Source of the DNA: JACDAN01 sp036380355
GTDB taxonomy: Bacteria > Actinomycetota > Thermoleophilia > Gaiellales > Gaiellaceae
Reading direction: 5' to 3'
DNA length: 36,739 nucleotides
NCBI GenBank assembly: GCA_036380355.1
Contig: DASVEW010000018.1
Coordinates: forward strand, 1 to 36,739
The notes beneath the pieces are model-generated. The model ran no database searches and was not told where the DNA came from. It saw only the letters and a program-made list of their open reading frames with translations. Below, piece after piece: positions 23,202-32,567 of the stretch. The stretch's first letter is position 1; each line of letters opens with the position of its first letter. The position numbers and the translations under genes are program-made.

Positions 23202-24721
23202 TCGACCCGACAGTCACGACTGCCCCGGCGCGGCCGCTGCCGACGCAACCCGCCGACGCGCTCTCCCGCCGCCGGCAACTCCTCTCGCGGGCCCACCCGG
23301 ACGCCGTCTGGGCGCTCGCGCGGTTCTCGCTCGACGCCGGAATGCTCGTGGCGGCCGCGCTCGCATCGTCCCTCGGCTCGCAGGCGGCGAGCGTGGAGGC
23401 GGCGCCGGCGGGCTGGCTCGCGCTCTTCTCGGTACTCGTGATCGCCGCCCTCGCTGCGCGCGGGATGTACCGGCCGCGCCTGCGGGCGGACATCCTGGAC
23501 GACCTCCGCGGAGTCGTCACGTCCACGTCGATCGCCGCCATGGCGGTCCTCACGCTGCGCGAGCTCCTGACCGAGCCGGCCGATCTCTCCGCCCAGAGCA
23601 TCCGGCCCTGGGCCTTCGCGACGGTGTATCTCGCGGCCGGCCGGGTCGCGCTCCACTGGTCCCGGGCCCAGGCGCGCCGGCAGGGCGAGGCCCTCCGGCC
23701 GACGCTGATCGTCGGCGCCGGCCAGATCGGTCGCCTGATGGCGAAGCGGCTCCAGGCGCAGCCCGAGCTCGGCCTCAAGCCGATCGGGTTCCTCGACCGC
23801 GATCCGATGGCCGCGGCCGACGAAGAGGTTCGCCTGCCGGTGCTCGGCGCGAGCTGGGACCTCGAGCGCGTCGTGGCCGACCACGACGTCCAGCAGGTGA
23901 TCGTCACCTTCTCGACCGCGCCCCACGAGGTGCTGCTTCGCCTCGTCCAGCGCTGCGAGGAGCTCGGCGTGCACGTCGCCTTCGTCCCGCGGCTGTTCGA
24001 GCGGATGACGCAGCGCCTCACCATCGACTACTTCGGCGGCGTCCCGCTCGTCGTGGCGCGCCGTCCGAACCCCAAGGGCTTCCAGTTCGGCGTCAAGTAC
24101 GCGCTCGACCGCGCCCTCGCGGCGTTGCTGCTCGTGCTGGTCTCCCCGCTGCTGGTGGCGGCGGCGATCGCGGTCCGGATCTCGCTCGGCCGCCCGCTGT
24201 TCTTCAAGCAGCGCCGCATCGGCCGCGACGGCCGCGAGTTCGAGATGCTCAAGTTCCGGACGATGCGGAGCTCGCCCGAGCAGCGGGGCGAGGCCGACGC
24301 CGACTGGGCACGGGCGCAACTGGGGGTCGCCGAGGGGGCGAACGCGGGGGACGCGGTTCCGGTGCAGGCCGCCGACGGCCGGACGCGGGTCGGGCGGATC
24401 CTGCGCGCGAGCTCGATCGACGAGCTGCCGCAGCTCCTCAACGTGCTCGTCGGGCACATGTCGATCGTCGGCCCGCGGCCGGAGCGGAGCCACTATGTCC
24501 GCCTGTTCGAGGAGAGCGTCTACCGGTACGGCGACCGCCATCGCGTCAAGTCCGGGATCACCGGCTGGTCGCAGGTGAACGGCCTCCGTGGGAAGACCTC
24601 GCTGGCCGACCGGGTCGAGTGGGACAACTACTACATCGAGAACTGGTCGCTCTGGCTCGACTTCAAGATCCTGCTGCTCACGTTCGTCTCCGTTCTCCGC
24701 GCTTCCAGGCACGTCGAGTAG
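23198..24721 (+). CDS. Polyprenyl-phosphate sugar-1-phosphate transferase (WbaP/WcaJ type)
   Basis: Starts repeat-unit synthesis by moving a sugar-1-phosphate from its UDP form to undecaprenyl phosphate in the membrane. The 507 residues show the full-length architecture: four N-terminal helices, a Rossmann-like CoA_binding_3 domain beginning TLIVGAGQIGRLMAKRL (about 168), a fifth helix near 306-330, and the catalytic domain. That domain has FFKQRRIGRDGREFEMLKFRTM (KFRTM about 352), ASSIDELPQLLNVL, GPRPERSHYV and GITGWSQVNGLRG. Most relatives transfer glucose or galactose; the sugar here is not determined. ATGA overlap with the small secreted protein upstream. An inverted repeat after the stop may terminate the transcript. 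Confidence 0.92.
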   Translation: MIDPTVTTAPARPLPTQPADALSRRRQLLSRAHPDAVWALARFSLDAGMLVAAALASSLGSQAASVEAAPAGWLALFSVLVIAALAARGMYRPRLRADILDDLRGVVTSTSIAAMAVLTLRELLTEPADLSAQSIRPWAFATVYLAAGRVALHWSRAQARRQGEALRPTLIVGAGQIGRLMAKRLQAQPELGLKPIGFLDRDPMAAADEEVRLPVLGASWDLERVVADHDVQQVIVTFSTAPHEVLLRLVQRCEELGVHVAFVPRLFERMTQRLTIDYFGGVPLVVARRPNPKGFQFGVKYALDRALAALLLVLVSPLLVAAAIAVRISLGRPLFFKQRRIGRDGREFEMLKFRTMRSSPEQRGEADADWARAQLGVAEGANAGDAVPVQAADGRTRVGRILRASSIDELPQLLNVLVGHMSIVGPRPERSHYVRLFEESVYRYGDRHRVKSGITGWSQVNGLRGKTSLADRVEWDNYYIENWSLWLDFKILLLTFVSVLRASRHVE

Positions 24722-24752
24722 CACGGCCCGGCGGCCCTCGGCACGCCGTGCT
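24720..24752 (+). terminator. Hairpin after the sugar-phosphate transferase gene
   Basis: AGCACGGC (24720-24727) and GCCGTGCT (24745-24752) are a perfect 8-bp inverted repeat beginning inside the TAG stop, with a GC-rich 17-nt loop. There is no T-run, so it would be a non-canonical terminator. Confidence 0.45.
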
Positions 24753-24807
24753 AAACCGTACGAGCCTTCCGGCCGAAAGGGCTTTCAGGAAGATGCGGTT
24801 ACGCAGT

Positions 24808-24822
24808 CGTAAAGACTTTACG
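24808..24822. promoter_or_regulatory. Candidate operator upstream of clpC
   Basis: CGTAAAGACTTTACG is a perfect 7-bp inverted repeat around one base, flanked on both sides by TTACGCAG-like direct repeats. It lies about 40 bp upstream of a TACGAT box (24863-24868) that could be the clpC -10. It does not match CIRCE, HAIR or CtsR sites. Confidence 0.5.
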
Positions 24823-24940
24823 CAGCGGTTCCCGCGGTCGACGTGGGCGCCGACCACTGAGCTACGATGGGCCGACCTTCGATCTGTGGCCGGCAGCTCC
24901 GGTCGTCTCGAGGAAGCGTCTTGGAAGGGGGAGTCGAAGG

Positions 24941-27478
<2,538 letters not shown>

Positions 27479-27481
27479 TCA

Positions 27482-27508
27482 GCTCTAGCGAGAGTCCGCT
27501 CTAGCGAG
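27482..27508. repeat. Short direct repeat over the 3' end of the FMN oxidase gene
   Basis: GCTCTAGCGAG occurs at 27482-27492 and 27498-27508 with a 16-bp period. The duplicated segment contains the TAG stop and last codons of the minus-strand gene, so a slippage duplication may have altered its final residues. Confidence 0.6.
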
Positions 27509-28567
27509 GTGCGCGCGCCCGAGCTCGTCGGGCGTGCGGCACCCGAGGAGTACCAGCGCCTGCAGCAGCTCGTCTCGCAGCAGCTCGAGCACGTGCTGCA
27601 CGCCTTGCTGCCCGTCGACAGCCAGGCCCCAGACCACGGGCCGGCCGATCAGGACGGCCTTCGCCCCGAGCGCCAGGGCGATGGCGACCTCCGTGCCGCG
27701 CCGGATCCCGCCGTCCATCAGGACCTCGACCCGGTCGCCGACGGCCTCGACGACTTCGGGTAGCGCCTCGAGCGACGCGACCGACCGGTCGAGCTGACGG
27801 CCGCCGTGGTTCGAGACGACGACGGCGGCGCAGCCGTGGTCGGCGGCAAGGACGGCGTCCTCCGCGGTCAGGACGCCCTTGGCGAGCACCGGCATGCCTG
27901 CGTTCTCGTGGAGCCATTCGAGGTCCCGCCAGGTGAGGCGCGGATCGATCAGCTCCGCCGCCAGCGCCGGCGTGAGGGCGCCGAGCTCGCCGAGCAGCGA
28001 TCCGTACGTTCGAATCCCGACTCCGGGAGTGAGGGCGAAGCCCGTCCGCAGGTCGCGCTCGCGCCGGCCGAGCACCGGGACGTCGAGCGTGAAGACGACG
28101 GCCGAGAAGCCGGTCTCGCGAGCCTGCTCCAGGAGCGAACGGGTGACGCCCCGGTCGGGGTGCCAGTAGAGCTGGAACCAGCGCGGGCCGTCCGGTGCTG
28201 CCTCGGCGATCTCGGCCGGGCTGGTGGTCGAGAAGGTCGAGACCACCTGGATCGTCCCGAGCATCGATGCTGCTCGCGCCACCGCCGCCTCGCCGTCGGG
28301 GTGCGCCATCCGCTGGTAGGCGACGGGCGCCGTCAGGATCGGAAGCTGCACCTCCTCGCCGAGGACGGTCGTGGCAGCGGAGACAGAGGTGACGTCGACC
28401 AGCATCCGCGGCCGGAGCCTCCAGCGGTCGAACGCCTCGCGGTTGTGCCGGACCGTGTGCTCGTCGCCCGCGCCGCCCGCGAAGTAGCCGAACGAGGCGT
28501 CGTCGAGCGCCTCCTCCGCCAGGCGCTCGTAGTCGGCGACGTTGATCGGCCTGCCCGTCCCTTCCAC
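27485..28567 (-). CDS. FMN-dependent alpha-hydroxy-acid oxidase/dehydrogenase
   Basis: A 360-residue TIM-barrel flavoenzyme of the glycolate oxidase, lactate dehydrogenase (LldD) and lactate 2-monooxygenase family, oxidising a 2-hydroxy acid to the 2-keto acid. Order of motifs: FGYFAGGAGDEHT (about 27-39), LPILTAPVAYQRMAHPDGE, FQLYWHPDRG, FTLDVPVLGRRERD, KGVLTAEDA with the flavin lysine, SNHGGRQLD with the catalytic His, LMDGGIRRGTEVA, and GRPVVWGLAVDG. All catalytic positions are present. The substrate cannot be fixed. GTG start; the gene stands alone, divergent from the EamA transporter with 55 bp between starts, which might carry a related metabolite. Confidence 0.9.
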   Translation of the reverse strand: MEGTGRPINVADYERLAEEALDDASFGYFAGGAGDEHTVRHNREAFDRWRLRPRMLVDVTSVSAATTVLGEEVQLPILTAPVAYQRMAHPDGEAAVARAASMLGTIQVVSTFSTTSPAEIAEAAPDGPRWFQLYWHPDRGVTRSLLEQARETGFSAVVFTLDVPVLGRRERDLRTGFALTPGVGIRTYGSLLGELGALTPALAAELIDPRLTWRDLEWLHENAGMPVLAKGVLTAEDAVLAADHGCAAVVVSNHGGRQLDRSVASLEALPEVVEAVGDRVEVLMDGGIRRGTEVAIALALGAKAVLIGRPVVWGLAVDGQQGVQHVLELLRDELLQALVLLGCRTPDELGRAHLARADSR

Positions 28568-28608
28568 GGAGGGCAGCTTGGCACGAACGGCGGAGGTGAC
28601 TCGATCTC

Positions 28609-28614
28609 TACGCT
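28609..28614 (+). promoter_or_regulatory. -10 box TACGCT of the EamA gene (leaderless)
   Basis: TACGCT followed by 8 nt and GTG 28623, the same arrangement as at 22642-22647 on the other strand. No Shine-Dalgarno precedes the GTG, which agrees with a leaderless message. Confidence 0.55.
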
Positions 28615-28622
28615 AGGCCGCC

Positions 28623-29573
28623 GTGCCGGCCCGGCTCGACAGAAGCCCGACGCTGCTCGCGCTCGGCGGCGCGGTGGCCATCGCGTTCTCGGCGATCCTC
28701 TACCGGCTCGCCGACGTCTCGCCTTCGACCGGGGCGTTCTTCCGCTGCGCCTATGCGGTCCCGCCGCTCCTCCTGCTTGCGTGGCTGGAGGATCGCCGCC
28801 TCGGGCCCCGCCCGTGGCGGATGCGGTCCTGGGCCTGGCTCGCCGGCGCGTTCCTCGCGCTCGACCTGATCGTCTGGCACCGCTCGATCGAGTACGTGGG
28901 CGCCGGGCTCGCCACGGTGCTCGGCAACACCCAGGTGCTGCTCGTCGGCGTCGCGGCCTGGCTGCTCTTCCGGGAGCGACCTTCGCGGGCGGCCATGGTG
29001 GCGATCCCGGTCGCGATGTTCGGCGTCGTGCTGATCTCCGGCGTGCTGGAGGAGGGCGCGTACGGCGAGGACCCGGAGCTCGGCGTCGTCTTCGGGCTCC
29101 TGACGGGCGTGGCGTACACGGGCTTCCTGCTGGCTCTCCGGCACGGTGCAAGCGACCTGCGTCGCGTGGCTGGCCCGCTCTCGGACGCGACCCTCGCCTG
29201 CGCGCTCTTCACGATCCCGCCCGGCCTCGCGCTCGGAGAGCTGGACTTCTCGCCGCCGCCCTCGGCCCATCTCTGGCTGCTCGTCCTGGCGCTTTCGTCG
29301 CAGGTGTTCGGGTGGCTGCTGATCACGACGTCGCTGCCGCGGATGCCCGCCGTCGTGACCTCGGTGCTGCTGACGCTGCAGCCGGTGTGCTCGGTCGTCT
29401 TCGCCGCGATCCTCCTGGGGGAGGATCCGTCGGCGCTCCAGCTCCTGGGCGTCGTGGCGATCCTCGCAGGGCTCCTGCTCGCCTCGGCGAGCCGTCGCGA
29501 CGCGCCGCGCGCAGTAGGGCCCGCGGCCGAGCCGGCGCCGTCATCCGGCCGGTTCGCGCGTCGATCCGGCTGA
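28623..29573 (+). CDS. EamA/DMT-family transporter
   Basis: A 316-residue inner-membrane protein with ten predicted helices arranged as two five-helix EamA repeats. FSAILYRLADVSPSTGAFFR and the matching second-half block PAVVTSVLLTLQPVCSVVFA carry the family's repeat signatures, and LGEDPSALQLLGVVAILAG is the usual final pair of helices. Members export or import amino acids, nucleotides or other small metabolites; the substrate is unknown. The Pro/Arg-rich C-terminal tail is cytoplasmic. The GTG start sits 8 nt after a TACGCT box. Confidence 0.88.
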   Translation: MPARLDRSPTLLALGGAVAIAFSAILYRLADVSPSTGAFFRCAYAVPPLLLLAWLEDRRLGPRPWRMRSWAWLAGAFLALDLIVWHRSIEYVGAGLATVLGNTQVLLVGVAAWLLFRERPSRAAMVAIPVAMFGVVLISGVLEEGAYGEDPELGVVFGLLTGVAYTGFLLALRHGASDLRRVAGPLSDATLACALFTIPPGLALGELDFSPPPSAHLWLLVLALSSQVFGWLLITTSLPRMPAVVTSVLLTLQPVCSVVFAAILLGEDPSALQLLGVVAILAGLLLASASRRDAPRAVGPAAEPAPSSGRFARRSG

Positions 29574-29584
29574 CGCCGCCGATC

Positions 29585-29629
29585 GACACGGATTCGTTCC
29601 GAAGACGGCACGGATCCGGCACGGAATCG
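29585..29629 (+). repeat. Three related 12-bp repeats upstream of radA
   Basis: GACACGGATTCG (29585-29596), GGCACGGATCCG (29607-29618) and GGCACGGAATCG (29618-29629) share the core CACGGA. They occupy the 96-bp gap before radA and could be binding sites; no known SOS box is recognised. Confidence 0.35.
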
Positions 29630-29654
29630 GGCCGCCAGCGTCCGTCGCCGGACC

Positions 29655-29660
29655 TAGACT
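29655..29660 (+). promoter_or_regulatory. -10 box TAGACT of radA (leaderless)
   Basis: TAGACT is followed by 9 nt and GTG 29670. No Shine-Dalgarno is present between them. Confidence 0.5.
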
Positions 29661-29669
29661 CGGGTCACC

Positions 29670-31031
29670 GTGGCTGCTCCGGCAATCAAGTACGCGTGTA
29701 GCGAGTGCGGTCAGTCGACCGGACGCTGGCTCGGCCGCTGCCCGGGCTGCGGCAGTTTCGGGACCCTCGCAGAGGAATCGGCACCGGCGACGTCCCGCGG
29801 GAAGGGCGCCGCTCCCCGCCCGGTGCTCCGGCTGGTCGACGTCGAGATCGAGGAGGCCGAGCGGATCCCGACAGGTGTGGCCGAGCTCGACCGCGTACTC
29901 GGCGGAGGGCTCGTGCCGGCCTCGCTCGTGCTCGTCGGGGGCGAGCCCGGCGTCGGGAAGTCGACGCTCCTGCTCATGGCGCTCGCGGCGATTTCACGCG
30001 ACCGGCGCGCGCTACTCGTCACCGGCGAGGAGTCGACGGCCCAGGTGAAGCTGCGGGCGGCCCGGCTGGGCGGCGCCGAGCGCGTGGAGATCCTCGCCGA
30101 GACGGACCTGGACGCGATCTGCGCGACGCTGGAGCAGGAGCGGCCGGCCGTGGGCGTGATCGACTCCGTGCAGACGCTCTATTCGCCGGAGATCGCGTCG
30201 GCGCCCGGCTCGGTCTCCCAGGTGCGCGAGGCGTCGGCGCGGCTCCTCCGGGTCGGCAAGGAGGCCGGCGTCGCGCTCTTCCTCGTCGGCCACGTCACGA
30301 AGGACGGCGCGGTCGCGGGGCCGCGCGTCCTCGAGCACCTCGTGGACTGCGTGCTCCAGTTCGAGGGCGACCGGTACCACGCGCACCGGGTCCTCCGGGC
30401 GGCGAAGAACCGGTTCGGCTCGACGAACGAGCTCGGGATCTTCGAGATGACCGGGGCCGGGCTCGTCGGGGTTCCCGACCCCTCGCAGCTGTTCGGCGCC
30501 ACACGGGAGGAGGAGGTCGGCTCGGCCGTTGCCTGCGCGCTCGAGGGGACGCGGCCGCTCCTGCTCGAGATCCAGGCGCTCGTCTCGCCGACCGACCTGG
30601 CCATGCCGCGGCGAGTCGGGACGGGCGTCGATCCGAAGCGTCTCGCGATGATCGTGGCCGTCCTGTCCCGCCACGCAGGGGTCGCGCTCGGCCAGGCGGA
30701 CGTCTTCGTGAACGTCGCAGGCGGTGTCCGGATCGACGAGCCGGGCGCGGATCTCGGCATCGCGCTCGCGATCGCTTCCGCCGCGCGAGGCGCCCCCGTC
30801 CCGGCCGGCGTGGCGGCCTTCGGGGAGATCGGCCTGACCGGGCGGCTGCGGCCCGCATCGCAGGCGGAGCGGCGCCTCGAGGAGTGCGCGAAGCTCGGGC
30901 TCCGGACGGTCGTCGTCCCCGCGGGGACGAAGGGCCGCCGCGGAGTCGACGCCAAGGCCGTCGACTCGCTTCGCCGGGCGATCGGCGCCGGGCTGGCCGC
31001 GAAGGAGGCCGCCGCGGAACCTGCCCTCTAG
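29670..31031 (+). CDS. radA: DNA repair protein RadA
   Basis: RadA is a RecA-like, Lon-like ATPase that helps process recombination intermediates. The 453 residues carry an N-terminal zinc finger (C10-x2-C13 and C24-x2-C27), Walker A GGEPGVGKST (91-99), the RadA-specific KNRFGSTNE motif (about 246), and a C-terminal Lon-protease-like domain. That domain is recognisable from VDPKRLAMIVAVLSRHAG and DVFVNVAGGVRIDEPGADL but is not expected to be proteolytic. GTG start directly before AAPAIKYACSECG. It stands upstream of carD, separated by a hairpin and a promoter. Confidence 0.96.
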   Translation: MAAPAIKYACSECGQSTGRWLGRCPGCGSFGTLAEESAPATSRGKGAAPRPVLRLVDVEIEEAERIPTGVAELDRVLGGGLVPASLVLVGGEPGVGKSTLLLMALAAISRDRRALLVTGEESTAQVKLRAARLGGAERVEILAETDLDAICATLEQERPAVGVIDSVQTLYSPEIASAPGSVSQVREASARLLRVGKEAGVALFLVGHVTKDGAVAGPRVLEHLVDCVLQFEGDRYHAHRVLRAAKNRFGSTNELGIFEMTGAGLVGVPDPSQLFGATREEEVGSAVACALEGTRPLLLEIQALVSPTDLAMPRRVGTGVDPKRLAMIVAVLSRHAGVALGQADVFVNVAGGVRIDEPGADLGIALAIASAARGAPVPAGVAAFGEIGLTGRLRPASQAERRLEECAKLGLRTVVVPAGTKGRRGVDAKAVDSLRRAIGAGLAAKEAAAEPAL

Positions 31032-31065
31032 CAGGGATTTTGCGGCCGACTCCGTAAAATCCCTG
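31032..31065. terminator. Inverted repeat between radA and carD
   Basis: CAGGGATTTT (31032-31041) and AAAATCCCTG (31056-31065) form a perfect 10-bp stem with a 14-nt loop, just after the radA stop. A loose T-run (CTTTTTC) follows about 10 nt later. A terminator for radA is likely; an operator near the carD promoter is the alternative. Confidence 0.55.
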
Positions 31066-31095
31066 GAAAATCTGGCTTTTTCGGCCGCCTTTGGC

Positions 31096-31101
31096 TATAC
31101 T
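31096..31101 (+). promoter_or_regulatory. -10 box TATACT of carD
   Basis: TATACT is the best -10 match in the window. Transcription from about 31107 would give a 68-nt leader ending in Shine-Dalgarno GGGGAGG (31162-31168) before TTG 31175. The -35 region (around 31072, CTGGCT) is weak. Confidence 0.6.
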
Positions 31102-31174
31102 AGACCCCGCTTGCCGGCGGATTCGTCACCCGCCGGCTGTTTGTCGTAATCGATGCGGAGTGGGGAGGTCGAGC

Positions 31175-31702
31175 TTGTACAAGGTCGGCGACAAGGTGGT
31201 GTATCCGCACCACGGGGCGGGCACCGTCGTCAAGAAGGAGAGTCGTGAGGTGCTCGGGGAGAAGCGCGAGTATCTGACGATCCAGATCCTTCACAACGAC
31301 ATGACCGTGAACGTGCCAGCCGAGAACGCGGAAGCGGTCGGCTTGCGGAAGGTCATCAACGAGGACACGGTCAAAGAAGTCGTCAAGGCGCTGACCGGCA
31401 ACGGAACGACGATGCCGAAGAACTGGAACCGCCGCTTCAAGCACAACCGCGACAAGATGAAGACCGGCGACATCTTCGAGCTCGCCGAGGTCGTGCGGAA
31501 CCTGTCCCTGCGCGACCGCGACAAGGGTCTCTCCACGGGCGAGAAGCAGATGTTCGTCAAGGCGAAGAAGATCCTCATCAGCGAGCTCATGTACGCCAAG
31601 GGCATGGACGAGGAGGAGACGGCCGAGTGGCTCGACGGCGTGCTCGTCTCCGACGACGGTGCCAAGAAGAAGTCGCGCGCCAAGGCCGGCGCGGCCGCGT
31701 AG
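31175..31702 (+). CDS. carD: CarD/CdnL-family RNA polymerase-binding transcription regulator
   Basis: CarD-type proteins bind RNA polymerase beta and stabilise open complexes at housekeeping and rRNA promoters in actinobacteria. The 175 residues begin with the RNA-polymerase-interacting Tudor-like domain (YKVGDKVVYPHHGAGTV, then KREYLTIQILHNDMTVNVP). They end with a helical DNA-binding domain containing NWNRRFKHNRDKMKTGD and LSTGEKQMFVKAKKILISEL. A basic Ala/Lys tail follows. TTG 31175 is chosen because the family N-terminus starts exactly here and GGGGAGG lies six bases before; a longer frame from 31091 would begin upstream of the TATACT promoter. The dispersed palindromic element follows 9 bp after the stop. 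Confidence 0.93.
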   Translation: MYKVGDKVVYPHHGAGTVVKKESREVLGEKREYLTIQILHNDMTVNVPAENAEAVGLRKVINEDTVKEVVKALTGNGTTMPKNWNRRFKHNRDKMKTGDIFELAEVVRNLSLRDRDKGLSTGEKQMFVKAKKILISELMYAKGMDEEETAEWLDGVLVSDDGAKKKSRAKAGAAA

Positions 31703-31711
31703 AGCTCACTC

Positions 31712-31877
31712 GGGAGGGTTCGGCGAAACGCCCGCTGTGCCGTCAGGGCACGCTGCTCGCCCCGAGGCGGCGTCCTCAGTCGCGCCCGTATCTCATTCGA
31801 TACGAACGCTCCCTGCGTCCTTGCCTCGGAACGACCATCGCACCCCGACGACGAGCGACGTTCCGCCAAACCCTCCT
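31712..31877. repeat. Dispersed palindromic element, copy 2
   Basis: A 166-bp copy of the element at 4638-4805, lying between carD and ispD. Left arm GGGAGGGTTCGGCGAAACG (31712-31730), right arm CGTTCCGCCAAACCCTCCT (31859-31877), identical to copy 1 except for the outermost base of the left arm. From CGCTGCTCGCC onward (about 127 bp) I count about ten differences from copy 1; the stretch just inside the left arm is more variable. The inner stem (31782-31792 with 31799-31809) has two C/A mismatches read on the plus strand, which are U-G pairs in a minus-strand RNA. The right end lies close upstream of the ispD -10 box. Confidence 0.85.
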
Positions 31878-31883
31878 AGCGCC

Positions 31884-31889
31884 TAAGCT
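31884..31889 (+). promoter_or_regulatory. -10 box TAAGCT of ispD (leaderless)
   Basis: TAAGCT is followed by 6 nt and ATG 31896. Its -35 position would fall on TTCCGC in the right arm of the palindromic element. Confidence 0.45.
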
Positions 31890-31895
31890 CGCGCC

Positions 31896-32567
31896 ATGAG
31901 CGTCTGGGCCGTCATCGTCGCGGCGGGGCGCGGCGAGAGACTCGGCCTGGACCGGCCGAAGGCGTTCGCGAACCTCCGTGACCGGCCGCTGCTCGCCGAG
32001 AGCCTCGAGCGGCTCGAGGAGTCCGACTGGATCGACTCGATCGTCGTCGCGGCTCCCCCGGACTGGGAGGAGCCGGTCATCCTGCTCGCCGAGGAGCTGG
32101 GGTGCGGCAAGGTCGTGGAGGCAGTCACGGGGGGCGAGACGCGTGCCGCCTCGGTGCGGGCGGCTCTCGACAAGGTGCCGGAGGACGCCGCCGTGGTCCT
32201 CGTCCACGACGGCGCGCGTCCCCTGATCCCGGAGGACGTCGTCGAGCGGGTCCTGACCGCGCTCAACGAGGGCTGGGACGGGGCCGTCCCGGTCCTGCCG
32301 CTCCCGGACACGGTCAAGCGCCTCGAGGGCGATCAGGTCGTCGAGACCGTCGACCGCGCCGGGCTTGCGCTCGTCCAGACCCCGCAGGCGTTCGTTGCGA
32401 CGGCGCTACGCGACGCCGTGGCCGCCGGCGGCGATGCAACCGACTGCTCCGCGCTCGTCGAGGCCCGCGGCGGACGGGTCAAGGCGGTGCCCGGCGATCC
32501 GCGACTGATCAAGGTCACGGAGCGCGCGGACCTCGACGCCGTCGAGCGCTTCCTCGCCCCCGCTTGA
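31896..32567 (+). CDS. ispD: 2-C-methyl-D-erythritol 4-phosphate cytidylyltransferase
   Basis: Third step of the MEP isoprenoid pathway: CTP plus MEP gives CDP-ME. The 223 residues show the IspD signature IVAAGRGERLGLDRPKAF (N-terminal CTP loop with the conserved Arg and Lys), VTGGETRAASVRAAL, VHDGARPLIP, and TPQAFVATALRDAV, followed by ATDCSALVEARG and the C-terminal DPRLIKVTERADLDAVE. Length and motif order are normal. ATG start 7 bases after a TAAGCT box. The stop overlaps the TTG of the PHP gene, and ispF follows that gene, so the MEP pair is split by one inserted gene. Confidence 0.95.
   Translation: MSVWAVIVAAGRGERLGLDRPKAFANLRDRPLLAESLERLEESDWIDSIVVAAPPDWEEPVILLAEELGCGKVVEAVTGGETRAASVRAALDKVPEDAAVVLVHDGARPLIPEDVVERVLTALNEGWDGAVPVLPLPDTVKRLEGDQVVETVDRAGLALVQTPQAFVATALRDAVAAGGDATDCSALVEARGGRVKAVPGDPRLIKVTERADLDAVERFLAPA

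Noticed and set aside
24722..24940. A riboswitch or structured RNA in the clpC leader
   Set aside because: Apart from the terminator-like stem, a weak AGCC/GGCT hairpin and the palindrome, I see no known riboswitch core.
31091..31174. An upstream extension of carD starting at 31091
   Set aside because: It begins before the TATACT promoter and adds residues absent from the family; TTG 31175 has a well-placed Shine-Dalgarno and the family N-terminus.
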